Origin: JADLBR01 sp964651705
Lineage (GTDB): Bacteria > Verrucomicrobiota > Verrucomicrobiia > JADLBR01
Direction of reading: 5' to 3'
Assembly (NCBI GenBank): GCA_964651705.1
Contig: CAZYWZ010000001.1
Location: 66,656-130,655 of the forward strand
Length of the DNA stretch: 64,000 nucleotides
A program made the translations under genes and the position numbers. How positions within the stretch are numbered: position 1 is the first letter of the stretch; each line of letters starts with the position of its first letter. The notes under the pieces were generated by a model that did no database searches, was not told the DNA's origin, and was given only the letters and a program-made list of their open reading frames with translations. Positions 42,330-50,175 of the stretch are shown here, piece by piece.

Positions 42330-42737
42330 TCAGAACTCGACCAACTGGATGATCTTAAACCGGTTGTTCCAGTCCCGGATGCGCGCGTCGGCGGTGGCGA
42401 GGGGGAGGCCTAGGACGAGGGCGGTGGCGACGATCATCCTGTCGGCGGGGTCGCCATGGAAATCCGGGAGGCGGCAGCTTTCCCGGCAAATGGCGGGGCT
42501 CAGCGGTTCCAGGACGACCGGGGGCGCGAGATTTGCGGCGAGCCACTGGTCGGGATTGGGTTTGAGGCGCAACCGTTCCTTGGATTCGAGCATCAGAACT
42601 TCCCAGACGGAAATCGCCGACAGGAACCATTGCCCCTTGAAGGCGGCCAGCGGCGCCGCGCGGTTGTGGCCAGCCGCGAGCCAAACCCACAGGTGTGTGT
42701 CGAGGACCGCGGCAACGAGATGTTCAGGACGCGGCAT
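42330..42737 (-). CDS. PIN-domain ribonuclease toxin (VapC-like)
   Basis: 135 residues from the ATG at 42737, which overlaps the antitoxin gene by 14 bases; an earlier in-frame ATG lies inside the antitoxin and is less likely. PIN residues are in VLDTHLWVWLA, FLSAISVWEVLMLESK and DPADRMIVATALVLGLPLATADARI. This is the PIN subfamily usually paired with Phd-type antitoxins. It is convergent with the preceding toxin-antitoxin pair. Confidence 0.9.
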   Translation of the reverse strand: MPRPEHLVAAVLDTHLWVWLAAGHNRAAPLAAFKGQWFLSAISVWEVLMLESKERLRLKPNPDQWLAANLAPPVVLEPLSPAICRESCRLPDFHGDPADRMIVATALVLGLPLATADARIRDWNNRFKIIQLVEF

Positions 42738-42951
42738 TCCAAGGCTCGCCGGTTTCGAGGATGTCCCCGAGGATCTCCGTGGTTTCCGCCGACCGGCCAA
42801 AAAGGGGCGGGGACGACTCAGCGGCGGGGACGGGGATCAACTCGGCGGCGGCCCGGCCATGGCGCGAGATGGTGACGCGGCACTTTTCGCGCTGGACCTT
42901 TTCGACGATTCCCAGGCACTTCGCCTTGAATTGCGTCACCGTGATATCCAT
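42724..42951 (-). CDS. Phd/YefM-type antitoxin
   Basis: 75 residues from the ATG at 42951 (MDITVTQFKAKCLGIVEKVQ). The Phd/YefM pattern is TVTQFKAKCLGIVEKV then CRVTISRHGRAAAELIPVP. The tail (TTEILGDILETGEPW) contacts the toxin. The start coincides with the predicted transcription start from the promoter at 42958-42986, so a leaderless mRNA is possible. A 64-codon upstream extension is rejected because it would cross that promoter. Confidence 0.88.
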   Translation of the reverse strand: MDITVTQFKAKCLGIVEKVQREKCRVTISRHGRAAAELIPVPAAESSPPLFGRSAETTEILGDILETGEPWNAAS

Positions 42952-42957
42952 GGAATG

Positions 42958-42986
42958 ACTGTAGCCTGACCATGGTCCTTTGTCAA
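42958..42986 (-). promoter_or_regulatory. sigma-70-type promoter and operator of the Phd/PIN pair
   Basis: On the minus strand TTGACA (42986-42981) and TACAGT (42963-42958) are separated by 17 bases. The spacer contains the palindrome GACCATGGTC (42968-42977), a candidate antitoxin operator. The start codon begins 7 bases after the -10. The rest of the 272-base gap up to 43223 shows no gene. Confidence 0.65.
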
Positions 42987-43223
42987 AAGACCTCGGGATT
43001 AGTCTCACGCCTGCGGGTTCTCCCGTGCGAAGAGATTCCGCGTCGTCTTTCGTCGCGTGACGGGGATGATGCCGGCGCCATATGGGCGAACCGGGAGGAC
43101 CGCCAAAGGCCGCGAACGATTTGTGTGTCGCCCGCAAGCCCAAAGCCTCGGATGGGGAGAACGATCCTGGGCGCCGAAAATATTTGTCACATGGCGTCGC
43201 GTCGGGGGATCTATATATAAAGG

Positions 43224-43751
43224 ATGTCTTGGACGGGCGCGCAGCGTGAGGTGGATGGTCTCTCGGTTTTGGCCGATGGGGAGCTCGTCGTGGCGTATGT
43301 CACGCGGGACGATCAGGCGGCGTTCACCGAGCTGGTGAGACGCCATTCGGGACTGGTGCTTGGGGTCGTGCACCGGCGCAACGCCGAGCGGGTGGAGCAG
43401 GTGGCCTACTAGGCGCTCCATCGGTTCACCCGGGCGCTCGACCTCACCGACGAGCAGAAGGACTCGATGTTTCAGGAACTGTCGCGGCGCGCCTGGGATG
43501 GCGTGGGCGCGCGAACGCAGCGCTGCTTCGTCCTGAATTACACGCCATCGATAAGCGACCTGCCGAAGGTGGACGAGGCCGCCGCGGCCGCTGCCGTCCT
43601 TTCGCCCGAACAGGTGGCGGCATGGCAGAAGCACCTCAAAGGGGAAGGAGAATTCACCGAGCGCATGACCAAGAAAGTCATGCCGATCTTCATGCCGGGC
43701 CTCGACCCGGGCGATCTGCCGGGGGGCCCGGAATCCAGGGGCAACATGTGA
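43224..43751 (+). pseudogene. broken ECF sigma factor fused to a foreign C-terminus
   Basis: Preceded by TATATATAAAGG, the frame starts MSWTGAQREVDGLSVLADGELVVAYVTRDDQAAFTELVRRHSGLVLGVV, the usual start of region 2 in PVC ECF sigma factors. It stops at TAG 43410-43412. The same frame then continues to 43751 (ALHRFTRALDLTDEQKDSMF, LSPEQVAAWQKHLKG, ending PGGPESRGNM). That second part has no sigma region 2.4 or 4 and looks like the tail of a secreted LTDEQ/LSPEQ-type helical protein. The simplest reading is a deletion that joined two genes, followed by a nonsense change. Confidence 0.6.
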
Positions 43752-43844
43752 GGCCCATCACGTTCCCCGAACGAGATCTCCCGGGCCGATGCGCCGAAGC
43801 CACCGCGTGATTGAAACTGGAGGCCGCATGGGCCAACCTGCCGC

Positions 43845-44519
43845 ATGCAAAACCGATCGACCCTCCTCGTCCCCGCGCTCCTCGTCGCCACCGCGATCTC
43901 GGCCGGGCCGCCCGCCCAGAAGGGCGAGCCGATTTTCTCCGATGATTTTGCGCGTTCGGACCTGGGCGAGTGGAAGGCCGTGATACCGACCTTCGCGATC
44001 GAGGGTGGCGCGCTCAAGGGCGCGCAGACCCGCGACGACCACGGCGCGGTCGGTCGCGTCCATCGCCCGATGAAGGACGTGATCGTGGAATTCCGCTTCA
44101 AGCTAGCGGGCTCGACGGGTTTCAACGCGGTATTCGATGACCAGCAGTTCAAGGGTTCCCACGCGGGCCACATCTGCCGCGTGGCCTTCGCGCCGAAGCA
44201 GGTCCGTCTGGGCGACGACAAGGAGGGCGTGATGCGCAACGACATCTTCGAGATGCGCAAGGATCCGGCGCGCAAGGCCGAGGCGGAGAAACTCCTCGTC
44301 GGCCGGGGTGCCACCGCGAATGTCAGCATCAGCCCCGACGCATGGCACCAGGTCGCCATCGAGATCGTGGGCGACCAGATGCGCGTCACCATCGACGGCA
44401 AGCCCGCGGGAGACTTGAAGTCCCCGGGCATCGCCCACGAGACCAAGACCAGCTTTCACTTCACCGTCAACGGGCCGGGGGTTCTCTTCGACGACGTGCG
44501 CATCTGGAAGGCGAGGTGA
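43845..44519 (+). CDS. secreted DUF1080-like / concanavalin-fold protein
   Basis: 224 residues with signal peptide MQNRSTLLVPALLVATAISA. The mature part is a LamG/DUF1080-like beta-sandwich: PIFSDDFARSDLGEW, AIEGGALKGAQTRDDHGAV, VIVEFRFKLAGSTGFNAVFDD, DAWHQVAIEIVGDQMRVTIDG and FTVNGPGVLFDDVRIWK. It is more divergent than the protein at 7690. It may bind or cleave an oxidised glycoside. It starts the second saccharide set (43.8-49.8 kb), transcribed in one direction. Confidence 0.75.
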   Translation: MQNRSTLLVPALLVATAISAGPPAQKGEPIFSDDFARSDLGEWKAVIPTFAIEGGALKGAQTRDDHGAVGRVHRPMKDVIVEFRFKLAGSTGFNAVFDDQQFKGSHAGHICRVAFAPKQVRLGDDKEGVMRNDIFEMRKDPARKAEAEKLLVGRGATANVSISPDAWHQVAIEIVGDQMRVTIDGKPAGDLKSPGIAHETKTSFHFTVNGPGVLFDDVRIWKAR

Positions 44520-44679
44520 GCCGCCCGCGCGGTGGAGCGCAAGAGAGCCGACATGATGCGAGCGATAGGGCAGGCGACGGGGTGCCGCCACCGATTGTCC
44601 CGCCGTAGTGATGGGAAGCCATCTGGCGATCAAACCCGTTGCGCCCAAATGAGGAATGCGGCATAGGGGGATATCGATC

Positions 44680-46176
44680 ATGCGCCGGAAGTTCTTCATG
44701 TCGTCCCTGGTGCTATTCGGTTTATTGCACCACGGCTGGGGGGAACCCCGCCGAGAGTTCGCTCGCCACCTGCCCGCCCGGGTCGCGTCATCCGCGGGCC
44801 TGCCGGTGCCGGGGAAACAGCGGGCGCCGTTCGGCTGGCAGGTCACGGCGATCACGACGGCCGACAGGCCACCGCTGGTGCTGAGATGGGATGCGCTGCC
44901 CGAAGGGGCCGCTCCCACGCATCTGCGCGTGGCTATCGGCCTCGACGAGCGAGACGAGAAACTCGCGGAGGCATTCCTTCCGGCATCGGGCCGCGTCATC
45001 GGCGCATCCGACCTGCGTTTCGTCTCGCAGTTTCAGGTTTACCAGGTGGCGCTCGGCCCGGCCGATGTGGCCGACATCCGGCGCGAGGGCATTGCCCTCC
45101 GGCTCACGCGGGGCAGCGATCTAGAGATCCTGACGGGCGGGCCGGACATCCCGGAGGCGTTGCTGCCCCACCTCCTCGTCCCTGGCGTGGCGGCGCCGAT
45201 GGAGGAATTCTTCGCCCGGATGAATTCGCTGGCCTGCGTGCAGCAATTTGGCTGGATGGAGGGATGCGTCATGGATGGCCTGCTTGATCTGGCCGAACTG
45301 CCTCGCCATGCGTCGATGCGGGCCATGGCCGAGAGGCACCTGGCGCTGTTCTTCAAGGGAGGGCGCCTGGTCTACGAGAACCACGTCAGCGCGCCGAGCG
45401 ACGATCGCATCTACGGCATCGAGGGGACGCTGCCATTTGCGGCGCTGGCGCGCGTGGAGCCGCAAAGCCCGCTGTTGGAGTTGGCGGTGCAGGCATGGGA
45501 AAAGAAGCGCCGCCCCAGCGGCTCGATCCAGGACGGCCCGCACATGTCGAGCGAGGGTGCCTACACCATCGCCTATCCCCTGGCGCTGATCGCGGGGGCC
45601 CGGGGTTCCGAAGCGATGATGCAGGACGCGCTGTACCAGGTGCGCATTCGGCAGGCGCGGTTCTTCGACGGGAGCGAGTTCTGGCGCACGTACGATGACG
45701 ACGGCAAGCGCGGCAACCGGAACTGGGCGCGCGGCATCGCGTGGCAGATGCTCGGCCTGACGCGAACGCTCATAGCGGCCGGGGGGAGGCAGGACGCGGG
45801 CGACCTCGTCATCCTGTTGCAGCGGTTCGCGGCCTGGGCCATGGCGCATCAGCGCGAGGACGGCCTCTGGAGCGTCATCGTGGACGAGAAGGCACTCACG
45901 CCCGACACCGCGGGCAGCGCGGGCATCGCCGCGGCTCTCGCCCTGGGGGCCAGGCACGGATGGCTCGATGCGGGCGCCAGGGACGCCGCCGCGAGGACGC
46001 TGGCCGGACTGCAGGGGCACCTCGCGCCCGACGGTTTTCTTGGCGGCGTCTCGCAGTCGAACAAGGGCGGACTCGAGCTGCAGCGGAGCGATTATCGCGC
46101 CATCTACCAGATGGGCATGGGCCTGATGGCGCAACTCGTCGCCGCGCTGGAGGCCGGCGAGCCACCGTGTGAATGA
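44680..46176 (+). CDS. secreted GH88/GH105-like unsaturated glucuronyl hydrolase
   Basis: 498 residues; ATG 44680 has AGGGGG 9 bases upstream and starts signal MRRKFFMSSLVLFGLLHHGWG. A 150-residue N-terminal segment precedes an alpha/alpha barrel: LACVQQFGWMEGCVMDGLLDL, SGSIQDGPHMSSEGAYTIAYP, NRNWARGIAWQMLGLTRTLIA, EDGLWSVIVDEKALTPDTAGSAGIAAALALG and RSDYRAIYQMGMGLMAQ. This is the GH88/105 pattern, whose members remove 4,5-unsaturated uronic acids left by lyases. That fits uronate-containing polysaccharide breakdown. The catalytic Asp is not pinned down. Confidence 0.8.
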   Translation: MRRKFFMSSLVLFGLLHHGWGEPRREFARHLPARVASSAGLPVPGKQRAPFGWQVTAITTADRPPLVLRWDALPEGAAPTHLRVAIGLDERDEKLAEAFLPASGRVIGASDLRFVSQFQVYQVALGPADVADIRREGIALRLTRGSDLEILTGGPDIPEALLPHLLVPGVAAPMEEFFARMNSLACVQQFGWMEGCVMDGLLDLAELPRHASMRAMAERHLALFFKGGRLVYENHVSAPSDDRIYGIEGTLPFAALARVEPQSPLLELAVQAWEKKRRPSGSIQDGPHMSSEGAYTIAYPLALIAGARGSEAMMQDALYQVRIRQARFFDGSEFWRTYDDDGKRGNRNWARGIAWQMLGLTRTLIAAGGRQDAGDLVILLQRFAAWAMAHQREDGLWSVIVDEKALTPDTAGSAGIAAALALGARHGWLDAGARDAAARTLAGLQGHLAPDGFLGGVSQSNKGGLELQRSDYRAIYQMGMGLMAQLVAALEAGEPPCE

Positions 46177-46213
46177 AACCCGTAGAGGCCCAGGACCACG
46201 AAAGAGAGACATC

Positions 46214-47551
46214 ATGCATGAAATCCCGTCACCCATCGCGCCCCGCGTCTCGCGGCGGGCGTTTCTGAAATCGTCGGCGGCGGGCGCGGCCGCGCTCGGC
46301 TCGCTGGCGGCCGGGGCCGGGCCCGTTTTTGCCGCGGGCTCGGATCGCATCCGCGTCGGCCTGGTGGGCTGCGGCAACCGCGGGACGGGCGCGGCGATGA
46401 ACTGCGTCCTGTCGTCACCCGGCGTGGAGATCGTCGCGCTCGGCGACGTGTTCCGGGACAAGATCGACGCGGCGCTCGAGACGCTCAAGGACCCCGGCGG
46501 CAAGAAGGAGTGGAGTTGCTCGCAGCCGTGGACCCGGGCGGAGGCCGTCAAGGCGACGAGGGACACGTGCTTCGTGGGCTTCGACGCGTACCAGAAGGTG
46601 ATCGATAGCGGCGTGGATCTGGTCATCCTCGCGACGCCTCCGGCGTTTCGCCCGATGCACCTCGAGGCGGCGGTGGCGGCCGGCAAGCACGTGTTCATGG
46701 AGAAGCCCGTGGCGGTGGACCCGCGGGGGGTAAAGTCCGTGCTCGCCTCCTCGGACCTGGCGAAGCAGAAGGGGTTGGCGATCGTGGCCGGGACCCAGCG
46801 GCGCCATCAGGCGCGCTACATCGAGATGATCAAGCGCGTCCACCGTGGAGACATCGGGGAACTGATGGGCGGCGAGTGCTCTTGGATCGATGTCTGCGTG
46901 CGGCGCTGGGGCTTTCTCGCGCCGCGCCAGCCCGGGTGGAGCGACCTGGAGTGGCAACTCCGCAACTGGTATTTCTTCACCTGGCTCTCCGGCGACCACA
47001 TCGTCGAGCAGCACGTGCACAACATCGACGTGCTCAACTGGGCGCTCGGCACGCACCCGAAGGATGCCCTCGGCATCGGCGGCCGGCAATGGCGGACGGG
47101 GCCCGAGTTCGGGAACATCTGGGATCACTTTGCGGTGCGTTTCCGCTACCCGAGCGGGGCGACGGTCATGAGCATGTGCCGGCAGAATGACAACTGCCAC
47201 CGGACCGTGACCGAGATCATCGCGGGCACCAGGGGCAAGGCGTCCGCCGAGGGCATCGAGGGGGCCGTCGCCTGGAAGTTCGAGGGCGAGGAGGGGAGCC
47301 CGTACGAGCAAGAGCACGCGGACCTCATCCGGAGCATCCGCGCGGGAGAGCCGCTGAACGAGGGGCGACAGGTGGCCGAAAGCACCATGGCGGCCATCAT
47401 GGGCCGGATGAGCGCCTACACGGGACAGGTCGTGCAGTGGGACTGGGCCATGAACAGCTCGCGCCTGGATCTCTGGCCCAAGGAGGCGCTGGAGTTCGGC
47501 CCCTTCCCCGTGCCGCCGGTGGCCGTCCCGGGCGAAACGAAACTGACGTAG
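46214..47551 (+). CDS. Tat-exported Gfo/Idh/MocA-family dehydrogenase
   Basis: 445 residues from ATG 46214 (AAAGAGAG upstream). Tat signal SRRAFLKSSAAGAAALGSL. The Rossmann motif is GCGNRG (residues 52-57). The canonical EKP motif is in HVFMEKPVAVDPRG. The substrate side has SGDHIVEQHVHNIDVLNWALG and PSGATVMSMCRQNDNCHRTVTEIIAGTRG. It resembles exported PVC dehydrogenases acting on sugars. Its neighbours are a GH88/105-like hydrolase and a carbohydrate-esterase-like lipoprotein. Confidence 0.93.
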   Translation: MHEIPSPIAPRVSRRAFLKSSAAGAAALGSLAAGAGPVFAAGSDRIRVGLVGCGNRGTGAAMNCVLSSPGVEIVALGDVFRDKIDAALETLKDPGGKKEWSCSQPWTRAEAVKATRDTCFVGFDAYQKVIDSGVDLVILATPPAFRPMHLEAAVAAGKHVFMEKPVAVDPRGVKSVLASSDLAKQKGLAIVAGTQRRHQARYIEMIKRVHRGDIGELMGGECSWIDVCVRRWGFLAPRQPGWSDLEWQLRNWYFFTWLSGDHIVEQHVHNIDVLNWALGTHPKDALGIGGRQWRTGPEFGNIWDHFAVRFRYPSGATVMSMCRQNDNCHRTVTEIIAGTRGKASAEGIEGAVAWKFEGEEGSPYEQEHADLIRSIRAGEPLNEGRQVAESTMAAIMGRMSAYTGQVVQWDWAMNSSRLDLWPKEALEFGPFPVPPVAVPGETKLT

Positions 47552-47637
47552 CGGACGAGCCGCTCGGCCTGCGGATGCGATGCGGTCTATGGGCCGGTCA
47601 AGGAAACATCGCAACGGCGGGACGAGCCGCGGGTTAG

Positions 47638-48465
47638 ATGAAACAGTCTATGGCCAAGAGAGGTTCCAGTTCCGCGCTGTTGGCGGCATTCTGTCTGTTC
47701 CTTGGCGGCTGCCATGCCGGGTTCGGGCAGGGTCTTCCGGACGGGTTCGAGCGCATCGAGCTTCAGGTCGATGGCGCGGCGCGCACGGGGGTTTTGTACG
47801 CCCCCGCGTCCGCCGCCGAAACGCCGGCGCCCCTGGTGTTTGTCTTTCACGGCCACGGTGGCCGGGCCGAAGGGATGGCGCGCACCTTCCCGATGTACAA
47901 GCACTGGCCCGAGGCGATCTCGGTATACCTGCAGGGACTGAACACACCCGGGCGCCTGACGGATCCCGAGGGCAAGCGGCCGGGATGGCAGCACGATATC
48001 GGCGCGCAGGGCGACCGGGATCTCAAGTTTTTCGATACCGCGCTGGCGCGCGTGAAGGGGAAATTCCAGGTGGACGAGAAGCGGATCTATTGCACGGGCC
48101 ACTCCAACGGGGGCGGGTTCACCTATCTGCTGTGGGCTGCGCGCGGGGACGTATTCGCCGCGGTCGCGCCGTCGGCTGCCGCCGCGGCGGGCCGCTTCGC
48201 CAAGGACTTGAAGCCAAAGCCGGCCATGCACCTTGCCGGGGCGAACGACAAATTGGTAAAATTCGCTTGGCAGAAGGCGACGATGGAGGCCGTGCGCGCG
48301 CTGAATGGTTGCGATGCCGAGGGCCAACCCTGGGCGCCGCTCGCGACGCTCTATCCCTCCAAGGGCGGCACGCCCTTTGTGGCGTTCATCCATCCCGGTG
48401 CCCATGGGATTGCGCCGGGGGCGCCGGAGCTCATCGTCCGATTCTTTAAGGAGCACCCGCGCTGA
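47638..48465 (+). CDS. lipoprotein alpha/beta-hydrolase esterase (LpqC/feruloyl-esterase-like)
   Basis: 275 residues; ATG at 47638 or 47650. The lipobox FLGGC gives Cys25, so the mature enzyme is lipid-anchored. The fold is that of PHB-depolymerase/CE1-type esterases: PLVFVFHGHGGRAEGMA (oxyanion), GHSNGGGFT with Ser156, Asp in HLAGANDKLV, and His in HPGAHGIAPGAP. Likely removes ester groups (feruloyl or acetyl) from polysaccharides. The substrate is inferred from the neighbours. Confidence 0.85.
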   Translation: MKQSMAKRGSSSALLAAFCLFLGGCHAGFGQGLPDGFERIELQVDGAARTGVLYAPASAAETPAPLVFVFHGHGGRAEGMARTFPMYKHWPEAISVYLQGLNTPGRLTDPEGKRPGWQHDIGAQGDRDLKFFDTALARVKGKFQVDEKRIYCTGHSNGGGFTYLLWAARGDVFAAVAPSAAAAAGRFAKDLKPKPAMHLAGANDKLVKFAWQKATMEAVRALNGCDAEGQPWAPLATLYPSKGGTPFVAFIHPGAHGIAPGAPELIVRFFKEHPR

Positions 48466-48530
48466 AAAGGGCGTCGGCGCCCGAATCTTGCGCTCGACGG
48501 CGGGCCGACGAGTGCCCATTACATCGGGCC

Positions 48531-49811
48531 ATGACCCCGATGTTCGCGCGAGTTTTTTTGGGAGCGGGGGTGGCCATTGCCGCCGTCCCTTCGATGGCCA
48601 CGAGCACCGCCTCCGAGCGCGCCGCCGCCGTAGTTGGGACCCCTGGGCTGGTGGCTTTCTGGGACTTCGTGAGGCGCGAACCGGGAGGGGCGCGGCGCTT
48701 TGCCGCCCACGTGCCGCCCGGGGCCACCAACGAGTATGCGCTCGATGCGGGGAATTACGTGCGGGATTACTGGGGCGTTGGGCGGGAGGCGACGTACGCG
48801 GATTTCCCGTTGCTGGGGCGGGGGCCGTTCGGGCAGGCGATCCGCATCGCCAAGGAGACCGACCCAGATTTTCGGCCGTTCCTCTTCGTGCCGCGCGGGC
48901 GGTTGCACGACACACCGTTGGATATCAAGGGCGCGGGAAAGTCCGTGACGGTCGTGGTGTGGGCGATCCGCGAGAGCGGGAATCACGCGCTGGCGGGCAT
49001 CTGGCACGAGGGCACGGATCTGAAGCAGAAGGAGACCGAGGCGATTCAGAAGGTGCAGCGCGGCCAGCGGCAATACGCCCTCTTCGCGGGCCTCAACAAG
49101 GAGGGCAGCGCCTGCGGCCACGTCTCGGAAAACGGCGCGAGTTCGTTCCTGAACAAATATGCGCTGCACAAGTGCAACTCCGCCGCCCAATCACCCACCG
49201 TTTCCGCGGATTCACCCGCCGACGTGCTGGACGCCTCCTGGCAATGCTTCGCGATGACCTTTGACCACGAGAAGGACGAGCTCGCCGGCTGGCTCAACGG
49301 CGTCGCTGGCGACCGGTGGCTGGAGAACCCGAAAACCGACAAGCTGATCGGCTCCGCCTACAACGCCTACATGCAGGGGCATTACGCGAGCCTGCCGGGG
49401 GCGCAGCCCGGCGAGGATGCCACCTTCCCGAAGGATCAGTATTACAACCCGCCCGAGGGCGCGCCGCTCTCGCTCAGAGTGATCACCGAGTCCGGCGACG
49501 AGCGCACCGAGGTCCGCGAGTATCGCTACACCAAGGTGCACGTCACGCTGCGCGGCGGAAAGGAGGTCGCCCGCGATCTCGTCGCCCTGCGCCTGAACCC
49601 GTGGTGGTATCCGCACGATCTCTACGCACCCGCGAACGACGGGAGCGGCGGCCCCTTCACCATCGGGCGCGTCATCCACAGCTCCCGGAGCGTGGGGTTC
49701 ACGGGCTGGATCGGCGGGGTCGCGGTGTTCGACAGGGCGCTGGGCGCGGGGGAGTTGGCGGGGCTAGCGGGTCTGAGTCGCAAGGTGAGCTTGACCCCGG
49801 TCAATCCCTGA
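48531..49811 (+). CDS. secreted LamG-like (concanavalin-fold) protein
   Basis: 426 residues with signal peptide ARVFLGAGVAIAAVPSMA. The start GLVAFWDFVRREPGGARRF and the end SVGFTGWIGGVAVFDRALGAGELAGL are typical of LamG-type beta-sandwich proteins of PVC bacteria. The middle has SVTVVVWAIRESGNHALAGIWHEG and QCFAMTFDHEKDELAGWLNG. No catalytic motif is seen. It probably binds a carbohydrate. The stop TGA is part of the TGACTCGAAAAT start of hairpin module C. Confidence 0.7.
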   Translation: MTPMFARVFLGAGVAIAAVPSMATSTASERAAAVVGTPGLVAFWDFVRREPGGARRFAAHVPPGATNEYALDAGNYVRDYWGVGREATYADFPLLGRGPFGQAIRIAKETDPDFRPFLFVPRGRLHDTPLDIKGAGKSVTVVVWAIRESGNHALAGIWHEGTDLKQKETEAIQKVQRGQRQYALFAGLNKEGSACGHVSENGASSFLNKYALHKCNSAAQSPTVSADSPADVLDASWQCFAMTFDHEKDELAGWLNGVAGDRWLENPKTDKLIGSAYNAYMQGHYASLPGAQPGEDATFPKDQYYNPPEGAPLSLRVITESGDERTEVREYRYTKVHVTLRGGKEVARDLVALRLNPWWYPHDLYAPANDGSGGPFTIGRVIHSSRSVGFTGWIGGVAVFDRALGAGELAGLAGLSRKVSLTPVNP

Positions 49812-49958
49812 CTCGAAAATCGGCCACGGGATCGGCCTGTAGGGCGCGGATTCCCATCCGCGCCACGAGGGCCCTGCCGGTTGCCCGTGGCGCGAAAGGG
49901 ATTTCGCGCCCTACATTTTCACCCCCGGTGGTGCCCTGCAGGCGGGGCATGGGATCTA
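49809..49958 (+). repeat. hairpin repeat module C
   Basis: Frame: TGACTCGAAAAT at 49809, TGTAGGGCGCGGATT at 49838, and GCGCCCTACATTTTCACCCC at the right side (49907). Inside, GGCGCGGAT/ATCCGCGCC-type and GGCGCGAAA/TTTCGCGCC-type stems can form. It is followed directly by module A through a GTGGTGCCC/GGGGCAT linker. First of three modules in the gap between the LamG-like gene and the Mur-ligase gene. Confidence 0.75.
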
Positions 49959-50089
49959 GCTCGAAAATTGGGTCGCGATGTAGGCTGCGCCTTGGCGCAC
50001 GCGGACGGTCGATTCGGCAGCGTGCGCCAAGGCGCAGCCTACCATTTTCCTTCCCGGCGGTGCCCCGCCGCGCGGGGCACGGGACTGAC
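49959..50089 (+). repeat. hairpin repeat module A (copy 2)
   Basis: Frame CTCGAAAATTGGG; left arm 49980-50002, 17-base loop, right arm 50020-50042, a perfect 23-bp inverted repeat; then CATTTTCC. The linker has a second perfect hairpin with arms GTGCCCCGC/GCGGGGCAC. No T-run is present. Confidence 0.88.
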
Positions 50090-50175
50090 CGAAAATTCCG
50101 GGTGTAGCCACGGTCGTCAGACCGTGGATGTTCCAACGCGCGGCCCACCTGTGACCGGATGGGCTACACTTGCCC
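50087..50175 (+). repeat. hairpin repeat module B (copy 2)
   Basis: Frame CGAAAATTCCGGGTGTAG. First hairpin: arms CCACGGTC/GACCGTGG, loop GTCA. Second hairpin: arms near GCCCACCTG and CGGATGGGC with loop TGAC (one mismatch, one wobble). Then GGGCTACACTTGCCCC. It overlaps the last 18 or so codons of the Mur-ligase gene on the other strand. Confidence 0.82.

Noticed and set aside
49980..50042. Intrinsic terminator
   Set aside because: The stem is very strong but no T-run follows on either strand; the recurrence as part of a framed module explains it better.
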